DNA of 13,587 bases from Thiomicrorhabdus sp. (GTDB taxonomy: Bacteria > Pseudomonadota > Gammaproteobacteria > Thiomicrospirales > Thiomicrospiraceae): assembly GCA_015488565.1 (NCBI GenBank), contig WFNQ01000047.1, positions 1 to 13,587 on the forward strand. Reading direction: 5' to 3'. The position numbers and the translations under genes are program-made. A model generated the notes under the pieces. That model did not search any database. It was not told where the DNA came from and worked only from the letters and a program-made list of their open reading frames with translations. Below, one piece after another: positions 1 through 7,902 of the stretch. Every line of letters starts with the position of its first letter. Positions within the stretch are counted from its first letter, which is position 1.

Positions 1-326
1 ACGGCAATGACTTTTGCATCTTGTCCGCCATCGTCGGTCATATTAAAGATGCCGATAGGGCGACAACGAATAACGGAACCTACAATCAGTGGATGTGGTG
101 TGACGACTAAGACGTCAACTGGATCACCATCGTCTGATAGGGTGTCGTTAATGTAACCGTAGTTAGCAGGGTAGGACATGGTGGCACCTTGTAAGCGATC
201 AACCCAAACAAGATCGGTCTCTTTGTCTACTTCGTATTTAACGGGTGGCGCAAAGGCTGGAATTTCAATGATAACGTTAATGTCGTTTGGCAGGTCTTTA
301 CCTGCTGGTACTGCTGAATAACCCAT
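1..326 (-). CDS. ppa: Inorganic pyrophosphatase, 5' part (3' end beyond left edge)
   Basis: Soluble family I inorganic pyrophosphatase, a cytoplasmic Mg-dependent enzyme that hydrolyses pyrophosphate to two phosphates and so pulls biosynthetic reactions forward. The first 108 residues are present; E. coli Ppa has 176, so about 65-70 C-terminal residues lie off the window. The N-terminus (MGYSAVPAGKDLPNDINVII) aligns residue by residue with E. coli Ppa. The family signature DDGDPVDVLV at residues 65-74 supplies metal-binding aspartates (D66, D68, D71), and the substrate-side stretch YPANYGYI is at residues 52-59. The start is the ATG at 326-324, with an AAGGA ribosome-binding site about 7 nt upstream. 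It lies directly downstream of fbp on the same strand, but a strong hairpin intervenes. No good promoter is visible in the 34 bp between hairpin and start codon. Confidence 0.96.
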   Translation of the reverse strand, partial: MGYSAVPAGKDLPNDINVIIEIPAFAPPVKYEVDKETDLVWVDRLQGATMSYPANYGYINDTLSDDGDPVDVLVVTPHPLIVGSVIRCRPIGIFNMTDDGGQDAKVIA

Positions 327-360
327 GGAGTATTCCTTTATGAATTTGTAGTTATTAATA

Positions 361-390
361 TAAAAACACCCGCTGGTGCGGGTGTTTTTA
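361..390 (-). terminator. Rho-independent terminator between fbp and ppa
   Basis: Perfect 13-bp inverted repeat (361-373 with 378-390) around a 4-nt loop, with a GC core CACCCGC/GCGGGTG flanked by A5 and T5. Read on the minus strand, the GC stem is followed by TTTTT then ATATTAAT, a classic intrinsic terminator for fbp, whose stop codon is about 20 bp upstream. The A/T flanks make it symmetrical, so it could also stop transcription from the other side. Its position only 34 bp before the ppa start codon is unusual (see findings). Confidence 0.85.
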
Positions 391-410
391 GGGTGCTAAA
401 AAGAGGGGGC

Positions 411-1382
411 TTACTTGTGGTAAGCAACGACTTTAGCGACTTCATTTTTTGAGCCTAAAACAACTGGGACGCGGTCATGAATGCCTTCAGGTTTAACGTC
501 CATAATGTCCATACGACCTGTAGAAGATGCTCCACCCGCTTGTTCTACGATCATTGACATTGGATTACCTTCATACATTAAGCGTAATTTACCGGCTTTT
601 GAAGGGTCACGGCTATCGTAAGGGTACATAAAGATACCACCACGAATCAAGATACGGTGAACTTCTGCTACCATGGAAGCAACCCAACGCATGTTGTAAC
701 GCTTACCTAAAGGACCTTCTTCACCTTTTAGGCAGTCATCAATGTACTGCTTCATTTCTGGTTCCCAGAAACGTTGGTTAGACATGTTGATGGCAAATTC
801 TGCGGTGTCTTCAGGAATTTGAACGCCTGACTTGGTTAGAACAAACTCACCAACGTTTTGATCTAGTGTGAAGATGTTTACGCCGTTACCTGTTGTCATC
901 ACTAAAAGTGCAGATGGGCCGTAAAGTACATAACCTGCGGCAACTTGCTTGCGCCCTTCTTGTAAAAAGACTTCTTGTTGATCGCCTGTACGGTCATCCT
1001 GCGGAGCTTCTAAGATTGAGAAGATGGTACCAACAGATAGGTTTACGTCGATGTTAGAAGAACCGTCTAAAGGATCGAATGTAACTAGGTATTTACCATC
1101 TTTGGTTCCGGCAATAGTGTAGTCTTCTTCTTCTGATCCTACACCTTTAACCGCAGGGTTGGCAATTAGGATGTCTTTTAGTAGATCATTAGAAATTACG
1201 TCGAGCATTTTTTGTGTTTCACCTTGAACGTTTTCGTCTTCGGTTGCACCTAAAATCCCTGCTAATTCTCCTTGGCCTAGTTTGTAAGCGATGTCTTTAC
1301 AGGCTACCATGATGTGGTTGATTACCAGTTCCAGTTCCGCTGGAATACCGTCATTTGCTAATACTTGATCTAGTCTTTTCAT
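411..1382 (-). CDS. fbp: Fructose-1,6-bisphosphatase, class I
   Basis: Class I fructose-1,6-bisphosphate 1-phosphohydrolase (323 aa; E. coli Fbp is 332). It releases inorganic phosphate to give fructose 6-phosphate in gluconeogenesis and, in autotrophs, the Calvin cycle. Metal/active-site motifs are intact: the acidic cluster GSEEED at residues 82-87, FDPLDGSSNIDVNLSVGTIF at 102-121 (metal-ligating D103 and D106), and YGPSALLVMTTG at 154-165. The substrate-binding region GKLRLMYEGNPMSMIVEQAGG is at about 264-284. The ATG at 1382 is preceded by AAGAGAG about 8 nt upstream, and the N-terminus begins where the family begins. It stands head-to-head with thiI and upstream of ppa. Nothing is truncated. 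The link to carbon fixation is inference, as no Calvin-cycle-specific gene is in view. Confidence 0.97.
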   Translation of the reverse strand: MKRLDQVLANDGIPAELELVINHIMVACKDIAYKLGQGELAGILGATEDENVQGETQKMLDVISNDLLKDILIANPAVKGVGSEEEDYTIAGTKDGKYLVTFDPLDGSSNIDVNLSVGTIFSILEAPQDDRTGDQQEVFLQEGRKQVAAGYVLYGPSALLVMTTGNGVNIFTLDQNVGEFVLTKSGVQIPEDTAEFAINMSNQRFWEPEMKQYIDDCLKGEEGPLGKRYNMRWVASMVAEVHRILIRGGIFMYPYDSRDPSKAGKLRLMYEGNPMSMIVEQAGGASSTGRMDIMDVKPEGIHDRVPVVLGSKNEVAKVVAYHK

Positions 1383-1429
1383 TGAGGATCTCTCTTAAAG
1401 TTTAAAAATATCAAAATTAATTTCGGGGG

Positions 1430-1438
1430 ATTTTACCA
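1430..1438 (-). promoter_or_regulatory. Candidate extended -10 promoter for fbp
   Basis: On the minus strand the sequence TGGTAAAAT matches the extended -10 form TGnTAtaAT, with the hexamer TAAAAT at 1435-1430. Transcription would start near 1423 and give a leader of about 40 nt before the fbp ATG. No convincing -35 lies at 17 bp, which extended -10 promoters tolerate. Prediction from sequence only. Confidence 0.4.
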
Positions 1439-1554
1439 TAAAACTGGATATTTTTAGTAAATTATCTAAGCCACTGAATTTGCTTAGCTGTTTATATGGC
1501 AAACGAGTGTACAATAGCGACTACTTTTCCAATCGTTTTAAAAAGAGTTATGCC

Positions 1555-3000
1555 ATGAGATTTATCGTTAAGCTATTTCCAGAGATTATGATTAAGGGTG
1601 CACCGGTTAAAAAGAAGATGATTAGCCAGTTGAATGATAATTTACGGACGCTGTTGCACCGTGTTGATGATCAAATTGTAGTGAAGCGTTTTTGGGATAA
1701 AATTGAGGTTCAGTCGGACGATAAGTGGAATGATGCGGTGCGACGTGTGTTAAGTAAAACCCCTGGTGTTGAGCAGTTTTTAGAGGTTGTTCAGTACGAG
1801 ACAGGTGAGAATTTAGCATTAATTGCAGAGAAAGTAGCGGAGCATGCGTTGGATCGCGTGGCGGGTAAATCATTTGTGGTTCGAGCCAAAAGAACCGGAA
1901 CGCATGAGGCAACGTCATTTGAGTTGGAACGTTTTGTTGGAGCGTATTTTTGTCAGCATGGTTCTCCGAGAAAAGTGGATTTGCATACGCCTGAGGTAAA
2001 AATAGAATTTGAATTGCATCAAAAAACGTTAAATGTTATTACAAAGCGTAGAGTGGGTTTGGGTGGGTTTCCAATGGGCACACAGGGTCAGTTACTTTCG
2101 TTGATGTCAGGTGGGTTTGACTCGACTGTGGCAAGTTATCTCACCATGAAGCGTGGGGTAAAGACCCATTTTATCTTTTTTAATTTAGGCGGAGCGGCGC
2201 ATGAAATTGGTGTGAAGCAAGTCGCACTCTATTTATGGGCACAATTTGGTTCATCGCATCGTGTCTCTTTTGTGACGGTTCCTTTTGAGGCGGTGGTAAC
2301 GGAGATATTTCGTTCGACCCATGAAAGTTATATGGGGGTGACATTAAAGCGTTTAATGTTAATGGCGGCTGAAAAAGTAGCGGATGAGATGGGGATTGAT
2401 GCGTTGGTTACGGGTGAGAGCGTGGCACAAGTCAGTAGTCAAACATTACGGAATCTAGCGGTGATTGATCAAGCGACGACTAAATTGGTTTTGCGTCCGT
2501 TGGCAATGATGAATAAGCCCGATATTATGAATATTGCAAATGATATTGGTACGCGCCATTTTGCGGAAAGTATGCCTGAGTATTGTGGTGTGATCTCAAA
2601 GAATCCCGTGATTAATGGTTCGTTTAAGCGAATGGAAAAAGAGGCGGCTCGCTTTGATTATGCTGTATTGGATGCGGCCATTGATCAGGCAATAAGTATT
2701 CCTGTTCATACGATTATTGACGATGTGAATGCGGCAGAATCGGTTGAGGTGTTGAGTGAGGTTGCGCCAGAAATGGTGGTGATTGATATCCGTCGTGAAG
2801 AGGAGGTCGCTTCATCCCCGTTGGCTCTAGAAGGTGTAGAAACCATTCCTTTTTATGAGTTAAATCAGTCGTTTAAAGCTTTAGATCAAGAGAGAGAGTA
2901 TCTGTTGTTTTGTGAGAAAGGGGTGATGAGTCAGTTGCATGCACAGTATTTAAGAGATGCGGGGTTTGAAAATGTGCGAGTGTATCGTCCAGCACCTTAA
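1555..3000 (+). CDS. thiI: tRNA 4-thiouridine synthase / sulfur carrier ThiI with C-terminal rhodanese domain
   Basis: ThiI adenylates U8 of tRNA and transfers sulfur to form 4-thiouridine; enterobacterial-type proteins also feed sulfur to ThiS for the thiamine thiazole. From the chosen start the product is 481 aa, against 482 in E. coli. In order: ferredoxin-like N-terminus and THUMP domain (about 1-165), PP-loop SGGFDS at 185-190 for ATP, catalytic-disulfide Cys344 in MPEYCGVISK, and a rhodanese domain (about 400-481) with persulfide Cys453 in LLFCEKGVMS. The reading frame is open back to a TTG at 1480. I chose the ATG at 1555 because MRFIVKLFPEIMIK matches the E. coli N-terminus (MKFIIKLFPEITIK) and AAGAG lies about 8 nt upstream. 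The 25 extra upstream codons have no homologous counterpart. It converges with the transglycosylase gene, leaving 3 bp between stop codons. Confidence 0.96.
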   Translation: MRFIVKLFPEIMIKGAPVKKKMISQLNDNLRTLLHRVDDQIVVKRFWDKIEVQSDDKWNDAVRRVLSKTPGVEQFLEVVQYETGENLALIAEKVAEHALDRVAGKSFVVRAKRTGTHEATSFELERFVGAYFCQHGSPRKVDLHTPEVKIEFELHQKTLNVITKRRVGLGGFPMGTQGQLLSLMSGGFDSTVASYLTMKRGVKTHFIFFNLGGAAHEIGVKQVALYLWAQFGSSHRVSFVTVPFEAVVTEIFRSTHESYMGVTLKRLMLMAAEKVADEMGIDALVTGESVAQVSSQTLRNLAVIDQATTKLVLRPLAMMNKPDIMNIANDIGTRHFAESMPEYCGVISKNPVINGSFKRMEKEAARFDYAVLDAAIDQAISIPVHTIIDDVNAAESVEVLSEVAPEMVVIDIRREEEVASSPLALEGVETIPFYELNQSFKALDQEREYLLFCEKGVMSQLHAQYLRDAGFENVRVYRPAP

Positions 3001-3021
3001 TGGTTATGGTGTGTTGCTGGA
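2988..3021 (+). terminator. Possible hairpin across the thiI/transglycosylase convergent junction
   Basis: A perfect 7-bp inverted repeat (TCCAGCA at 2988-2994, TGCTGGA at 3015-3021) spans the last thiI codons, both stop codons and the end of the opposing gene. A T6 run follows at 3030-3035, eight bases past the stem on the plus strand. On the minus strand no T run follows. It may act as a weak terminator for thiI; the 20-nt loop and displaced T tract keep confidence low. Confidence 0.3.
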
Positions 3022-4545
3022 TTCATTGATTTTTTGTTGGTGATCGTTGATTTTTTGCGCGGTCAGATGCAGTTTGTTTTTGGATAGAGTAAAGGATGAT
3101 TTGAGGCCAATCATTCTTTTTTGAATTTGGGTGACGTAGTTAACGGTTTCATATCCTATGTCTTCTCGTGCGAGCACTTCCACATTATAAAACCATTTAT
3201 AAGGGTCAAGACCTCGTGCTTCGGCTTCTCGTTGCAGTCTTCTAATGCGTCCCGGCCCAGCATTGTAAGCCGCTAAAGAGAAGTTAATTTGATCCTCTTT
3301 AGCGTACTCGGGTTTATCAAAATAGTAGTCACGAATGAAGGCAAGGTATTTTACTCCTGCATGAATATTGTCTTCTAAGTTGTCTATATTGGGAATGTTA
3401 ACCACTTTTGAGCGTGCTGTTGAGCGTTTGATTTGCATAATGCCTTTTGCATTAGCTTTGCTGGTGAGATGTTGTTGAAATCGAGACTCTTGATAAGCTA
3501 ATGAGGCGATTAAAAACCAGTCAAAATCGTAAAATTCAGCGTATTTTTCAAAGTAATATTGTAAGCAAGGGGTTTCATCGAGTGCGGTGAGTGAGAGGGG
3601 CGTTTTTACCCAAAAAGGATTTTTATAGTATTTTTGGTAGATGCTGTTGCCTAAAAATTTCCCTGGTTTTGCATAGGTGTTGATAAAGGTATTGAGAGAG
3701 CGCTTTAAGTTGGGTAGGTTTTTATTGAGTGCCCATGCAATCTCGCCACCATGATGGAAGACAATGTCTGGTTGTAATTTAAGGTTGGAGTAGGTGTGCT
3801 GGTATATTTTGGCAATGTGATCATCCACAACGGTGTACTCAAATAGACCCGCATTAACCATCTCTAAAAGGTCTTCTGCCTCTAAAATAGGGTCTGCTTG
3901 AATGATTTCTATTCCCGGTAATCCCATTCGTCCGAGTGCTTGGTTCATTTTCTCAATGTGTATGATATAGCTGCTGTTGGAGACAACGATGATCTGTTTA
4001 TTGGAGAGGTCTTCAAGCTTGGTAATGATAGGGCTGTTTTGATTAGAGACCAGTATCTCTTGTACATTCTTAATATAGGGGTCGGTAAAGTCAACCATGT
4101 ATTTTCGTTCGGTTGTGACGGTCAGTCCAGCCGCAATGAGATCGCCATGCCCCGTCAGAAGTTCATCGAATAATTGGTTAAAAGGGCGGGTTAAAAAAAT
4201 GACGTGTGTCTGATAGCGTTCTTTTCTTGGGCCACGATTTAGATATTTTTCATAGGCCTTAATGAGGTCGTGCTCTAAGCCTCGTTGTCCTTTGATGGTG
4301 TGAAAAAAATTGGTGCCATTGTAGCTAACCAATACCCTTAATACCCTGCGTTGACGTATTTGTTCTAGATCGCCAATAAATGGTTGATTGATTCGTTCTG
4401 AAAGGGAGTTTTGGATGCTGTTTTTTGTTTGGCTGCTCAAGCTGGAATTCGCCAATGGAACGCTTAAGAATAGCCCAAGCGCAAGCGAGGAAAAGATGCT
4501 GACAGTTTTTGGAGCAGGGTTAAGAGAGAGCAAATCATTTTCCAA
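3004..4545 (-). CDS. mltF: MltF-like membrane-bound lytic murein transglycosylase
   Basis: Periplasmic peptidoglycan-cleaving enzyme of MltF architecture: a solute-binding-protein-like domain (family 3, about residues 60-312) followed by an SLT lysozyme-like domain (about 325-480). Length is 513 aa, against 518 in E. coli MltF. The SLT motifs are present: YQESRF with catalytic Glu353, GIMQI at 368-372 and AAYNAG at 425-430. The N-terminus has a hydrophobic stretch (about residues 15-32) after Lys14, consistent with a signal peptide or anchor; there is no clear lipobox. The start is uncertain: there is no ATG, and the first in-frame TTG (4545) has a poor ribosome-binding site. The TTG at 4533 has GGAA about 6 nt upstream and would also keep the signal sequence. 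The C-terminus carries a 7-residue near-duplication (QKINDHQ/QKINESS). The symbol is assigned by architecture, so another MltF-like paralogue is possible. Confidence 0.88.
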   Translation of the reverse strand: MENDLLSLNPAPKTVSIFSSLALGLFLSVPLANSSLSSQTKNSIQNSLSERINQPFIGDLEQIRQRRVLRVLVSYNGTNFFHTIKGQRGLEHDLIKAYEKYLNRGPRKERYQTHVIFLTRPFNQLFDELLTGHGDLIAAGLTVTTERKYMVDFTDPYIKNVQEILVSNQNSPIITKLEDLSNKQIIVVSNSSYIIHIEKMNQALGRMGLPGIEIIQADPILEAEDLLEMVNAGLFEYTVVDDHIAKIYQHTYSNLKLQPDIVFHHGGEIAWALNKNLPNLKRSLNTFINTYAKPGKFLGNSIYQKYYKNPFWVKTPLSLTALDETPCLQYYFEKYAEFYDFDWFLIASLAYQESRFQQHLTSKANAKGIMQIKRSTARSKVVNIPNIDNLEDNIHAGVKYLAFIRDYYFDKPEYAKEDQINFSLAAYNAGPGRIRRLQREAEARGLDPYKWFYNVEVLAREDIGYETVNYVTQIQKRMIGLKSSFTLSKNKLHLTAQKINDHQQKINESSNTP

Positions 4546-4629
4546 TGAGTCTGTTTTAAGTCGCTTTATTTTAGATTAGATAGCGGGGGAAAAAATACTT
4601 TTTTTAAGAAAAAATGAGTGCATTTAGTG

Positions 4630-4649
4630 GGCAAAGCATTTGGTTTGCC
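4630..4649. repeat. Operator-like inverted repeat upstream of rnr
   Basis: GGCAAA (4630-4635) and TTTGCC (4644-4649) form a perfect 6-bp inverted repeat with an 8-bp spacer, ending just before the -35 position of the predicted rnr promoter. It lies in the divergent region between the transglycosylase gene and rnr. It could bind a regulator or be chance; no known consensus was recognised. Confidence 0.3.
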
Positions 4650-4654
4650 GTAAT

Positions 4655-4684
4655 TTCATAAAGTTGTTAACTATTTGTTATAAT
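4655..4684 (+). promoter_or_regulatory. Sigma-70 promoter of rnr-rlmB
   Basis: A perfect extended -10 (TGTTATAAT, 4676-4684) with a partial -35 (TTCATA, 4655-4660) at 18-bp spacing. The -10 is followed directly by ACGCGC, a GC-rich discriminator of the kind found at growth-rate- and ppGpp-sensitive promoters. The start would be near 4691, giving a leader of about 87 nt. Confidence 0.7.
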
Positions 4685-4777
4685 ACGCGCAATTTTTAAA
4701 ATATAGCTTTCTTAAACCTTGTTATTGTGGAATGTTCGATAAGGGGAATGGGGGGCTTTTAACTTAGATGGTATCGA

Positions 4778-7105
4778 GTGACTACAGAAAACACAACGGG
4801 TCAGCAAGACCCACATGCACAGCGTGAAGCTGAAAAATATGACAACCCTATTCCAAGCAGAGAGTTTATTCTTGAAGCATTAGAAGAGGCTCAAAAACCA
4901 TTAAGGCTTTATCAAGTTGCTAAGGTGCTTGAGGTTTCAGAGGATGATGAAGAGCGTTATGAAGCTTTATCACGTCGTTTAAAAGCGATGGTGCGTGATG
5001 GGCAGTTGATTCGTAATCGTCGCGGTGCATTTGGTTTACTGAAAAAAATGGACTTAATTAAAGGGCGTGTTTTGGGTCATCCAGATGGCTATGGTTTTTT
5101 AGTACCTGAAGAGGGGGGGAAAGATCTCTTCTTATCTGAAAAAGAGATGCATAAAGCTCTACATGGTGACGTGGTTATCGCTTCCGTTATTGGAGAGGAT
5201 CGACGTGGTCGTCAAGAAGGCGCTATTATTGAAGTCATTGAGCATAATACCAAGCAGGTGCTTGGGCGTTTGGCAACGGAAAATGGCTTGTCTTGGGTTC
5301 GCCCTAATAATAATCGCTTAACGCAAGATATTTTTATCCCTAAAGATGGTTTGTTGGATGCGAAAGAAGAGCAGGTTGTTTTGGTTGAAGTCCTGAGTCA
5401 GCCTACTTTACGATCCGGCCCAATTGGTAAAATCATTGAAGTGGTTGGTGACTATATGGCACCAGGGATGGAAATTGATGCCGCTATTCATGCGTATGGT
5501 ATTCCGAATGAGTGGCCAGAAGCGTTAGTGAAAGAGTTGGATGCGATTCCTGATAAAGTTGTGGAATCCGATTTAGAGGGGCGTAAAGATCTTCGCAGTA
5601 TGCAATTGGTGACCATTGATGGTTCCGATACAAAAGATTTTGATGATGCGGTGTTTGCGAAGCGTCGTAAAAATGGCTGGCGTTTAGTGGTGGCCATCGC
5701 TGACGTATCGCACTATGTGAAAATAGGCTCTGAATTAGATAAAGAAGCGTTTAAGCGTGGAAATTCAGTCTATTTCCCACAGCGTGTGGTGCCGATGTTG
5801 CCTTCTAAGTTATCTGATGGCTTGTGTTCTCTTAATCCTCACGTAGATCGTTTGTGCATGGTAGCGGATTTAGCGATTGACGAGCACGGTCGTTTAGAGC
5901 GCAGTCAATACTATCAAGCGGTGATGAACTCTAAGGCGCGGTTAACTTATGATCAAGTAAATGATATTTTAACCGATTCGGACAGTGAGTTTAGAGCACA
6001 GTTTGCTGAGCAGGTTCCTCATTTAGAAGACCTTCATGAGCTGTATAAAGTGTTGCAAAAAGCACGTGAAGAGCGCGGCGCATTGGAGTTTAATACCACT
6101 GAAACGCGTATTGTTTTTGATGATGATCGTAAAATTAAAGAGATTGTGCCTGTATTCCGTAACGATGCACACAAGCTGATTGAAGAGTGCATGTTGATGG
6201 CTAATGTGGCTACAGCACGTTACTTAAAATGGCATAAAATTCCAATTGTATACCGTGTGCATGAGAAACCAACGGAAGAGCGATTGAAAAATGTTCGAAC
6301 CTTCTTAAAAGATTTTGGTTTGACATTGGAAGGGGGCGATGAGCCAACCGCGCATGATTATGCAACGGTAATGGAGAAAATCAAAGACGAACCTTATGAG
6401 CATTTAGTTCAAACCGTACTGTTGCGCAGTATGAATCAAGCGGTGTATCAGCCTGATAATAAAGGCCATTTTGGCTTGAACTATGAGCACTATACGCACT
6501 TTACGTCACCTATTCGTCGTTACCCAGATTTACTGGTACACCGTGCGATTCAACATGCTTGGAAAAAAGTGGGTGCAGAAGGCTTTGAATATACCGAAGT
6601 TAAAATGCAAGAGTTGGGACAGCACTGTTCGGATACAGAGAGACGTGCCGATGAAGCGACCCGTGATGCGGTTACCTTCTTGAAATGTGAGTTCTTGTCT
6701 CACCGATTAGGCGAAGAGTATGACGCGGTGGTCACAGCAGCGACGAATTTTGGCTTATTTGTTGAAATTGATCCGCTGTACGTTGAAGGTTTGGTGCACA
6801 TTACCGAGCTAGGCGAAGACTATTTCCACTATGATAATGCTCGCCACTGTTTAAAAGGTGAGCGTACTGGTAAAGTCTATCGTTTAGGAGATCGTATTCG
6901 AGTGCAGGTAGCTCAGGTTAATTTAGATGACCGTAAGGTTGATTTACGCTTTATTTCAGGTGGTTCTACCGATGAAACGGCCTCTGAAAAGGGGAGTGAA
7001 AATACACCGGAGTCTCAAGAAGATGCCGATTCATCGGAGCAAAAAAGACCCCGTAGAAAACGCTATTATCGTAAAGGCAAAAAATCGCCTAATAAAAGCC
7101 AATAA
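4778..7105 (+). CDS. rnr: Ribonuclease R
   Basis: 3'-5' exoribonuclease of the RNase II/RNB superfamily that degrades structured RNA, including rRNA and mRNA fragments (775 aa; E. coli RNase R is 813). The N-terminus DPHAQREAEKYDNPIPSREF is characteristic of RNase R rather than RNase II. Domains in order: winged-helix (about 25-90), two cold-shock/OB domains (about 90-240), and the RNB catalytic domain (about 265-600). The Mg-binding set is intact at D281, D287, D289 and D290 in the IDGSDTKDFDDAV stretch, and the HFTSPIRRYPDL signature is at 574-585. An S1 domain (about 648-725) is followed by a Lys/Arg-rich tail (755-775). The start is a GTG at 4778 with a weak ribosome-binding site; an ATG ten bases upstream is out of frame. 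It is cotranscribed with rlmB, 36 bp downstream. Confidence 0.97.
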   Translation: MTTENTTGQQDPHAQREAEKYDNPIPSREFILEALEEAQKPLRLYQVAKVLEVSEDDEERYEALSRRLKAMVRDGQLIRNRRGAFGLLKKMDLIKGRVLGHPDGYGFLVPEEGGKDLFLSEKEMHKALHGDVVIASVIGEDRRGRQEGAIIEVIEHNTKQVLGRLATENGLSWVRPNNNRLTQDIFIPKDGLLDAKEEQVVLVEVLSQPTLRSGPIGKIIEVVGDYMAPGMEIDAAIHAYGIPNEWPEALVKELDAIPDKVVESDLEGRKDLRSMQLVTIDGSDTKDFDDAVFAKRRKNGWRLVVAIADVSHYVKIGSELDKEAFKRGNSVYFPQRVVPMLPSKLSDGLCSLNPHVDRLCMVADLAIDEHGRLERSQYYQAVMNSKARLTYDQVNDILTDSDSEFRAQFAEQVPHLEDLHELYKVLQKAREERGALEFNTTETRIVFDDDRKIKEIVPVFRNDAHKLIEECMLMANVATARYLKWHKIPIVYRVHEKPTEERLKNVRTFLKDFGLTLEGGDEPTAHDYATVMEKIKDEPYEHLVQTVLLRSMNQAVYQPDNKGHFGLNYEHYTHFTSPIRRYPDLLVHRAIQHAWKKVGAEGFEYTEVKMQELGQHCSDTERRADEATRDAVTFLKCEFLSHRLGEEYDAVVTAATNFGLFVEIDPLYVEGLVHITELGEDYFHYDNARHCLKGERTGKVYRLGDRIRVQVAQVNLDDRKVDLRFISGGSTDETASEKGSENTPESQEDADSSEQKRPRRKRYYRKGKKSPNKSQ

Positions 7106-7135
7106 CCTAAAAATTAATAACCTAAGAGCCAATAA
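7101..7135. repeat. Short direct repeats between rnr and rlmB
   Basis: AATAACCTAA occurs at 7101-7110 and 7116-7125 (15-bp period), and AGCCAATAA occurs at 7097-7105 and 7127-7135 (30-bp period). The spacer therefore looks like a local tandem duplication that begins at the rnr stop codon. It replaces the place where an rlmB ribosome-binding site would be expected. Confidence 0.6.
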
Positions 7136-7141
7136 AACATA

Positions 7142-7885
7142 GTGAAACAAGAAATTATTTATGGACTGCATGCGGTTGAAAAATTTGTCAAGCAAGCGCC
7201 ACATCTGGTTTATCAGCTCTCTTTTATAAAAGGGCGCTTAAATAATCGCCAGCAATCGCTTTATGATTACGCGAAGAGCCTTGGTCTTTCTCCTGAGTAT
7301 GTTGCAAAATCCGCTTTTAATAAGATTGATGGTAATCATCAAGGCGTGATGGCTTTGGTCGCGAAACAGGCGGACTTAAATGAGTCCGACTTGTTAAATA
7401 TTATGAATAAGGCCGTCAACCCGCTGTTTATCTTTTTGGACGAAGTGCAGGACCCACATAATTTGGGGGCAGTACTTCGTACTGCTGATGCAGTGGGTGC
7501 CGATGCCGTGATTATTCCTAAGCATAACTCGGTTGGTATGAATGCAACGGTACGTAAAGTGGCCTCTGGTGCGGCAGATAATGTAAAGCTTATTGTGGTG
7601 TCAAATTTAACCAGAACCCTTAAAGAGATGCAGCAAGCAGGCATGTGGATGGTGGGACTGGATGGCGATACAGAACAGACTATATACGATCAAGATTTTA
7701 CTGGGTCAACTGGCATTGTTATGGGGGCAGAAGGTTCAGGGTTACGACGTTTAACCAAAGAGGCGTGTGATTACCTTGCCGCGATTCCAATGGTAGGTGT
7801 GGTTGAGAGTTTAAACGTGTCGGTTGCGACGGGTATTACCGTTTATGAAGTGTATCGACAGCGTCAATTCGTTTCTAAATCTTAA
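7142..7885 (+). CDS. rlmB: 23S rRNA (guanosine-2'-O-)-methyltransferase RlmB
   Basis: SPOUT/TrmH-family methyltransferase that uses S-adenosylmethionine to methylate the ribose 2'-OH of G2251 (E. coli numbering) in the 23S rRNA peptidyl-transferase P loop. Length is 247 aa, against 243 in E. coli. The N-terminal substrate-binding domain starts KQEIIYGLHAVE, matching E. coli MSEMIYGIHAVQ, which supports the GTG start at 7142. The three SPOUT motifs are complete: DPHNLGAVLRTADA (104-117, N107 and R113), VMGAEGSGLRRL (193-204, E197) and ESLNVSVATG (222-231). These form the trefoil-knot SAM site. It is second in an operon with rnr, the same order as in E. coli. The only Shine-Dalgarno-like sequence (TAAGAG) is about 13 nt from the start, so initiation may rely on coupling to rnr. 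Confidence 0.96.
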   Translation: MKQEIIYGLHAVEKFVKQAPHLVYQLSFIKGRLNNRQQSLYDYAKSLGLSPEYVAKSAFNKIDGNHQGVMALVAKQADLNESDLLNIMNKAVNPLFIFLDEVQDPHNLGAVLRTADAVGADAVIIPKHNSVGMNATVRKVASGAADNVKLIVVSNLTRTLKEMQQAGMWMVGLDGDTEQTIYDQDFTGSTGIVMGAEGSGLRRLTKEACDYLAAIPMVGVVESLNVSVATGITVYEVYRQRQFVSKS

Positions 7886-7902
7886 TTGATAGTTTGGATA
7901 GA

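Noticed and set aside
1480..1554. 25-codon N-terminal extension of thiI from a TTG start
   Set aside because: The ATG at 1555 aligns exactly with the E. coli ThiI N-terminus and has a ribosome-binding site; the extension has no homologous counterpart.
1622..1918. 98-codon minus-strand ORF inside thiI
   Set aside because: Antisense shadow: no family resemblance, and the plus-strand frame is clearly ThiI.
7339..7644. 101-codon minus-strand ORF inside rlmB
   Set aside because: Antisense shadow of conserved SPOUT motifs.
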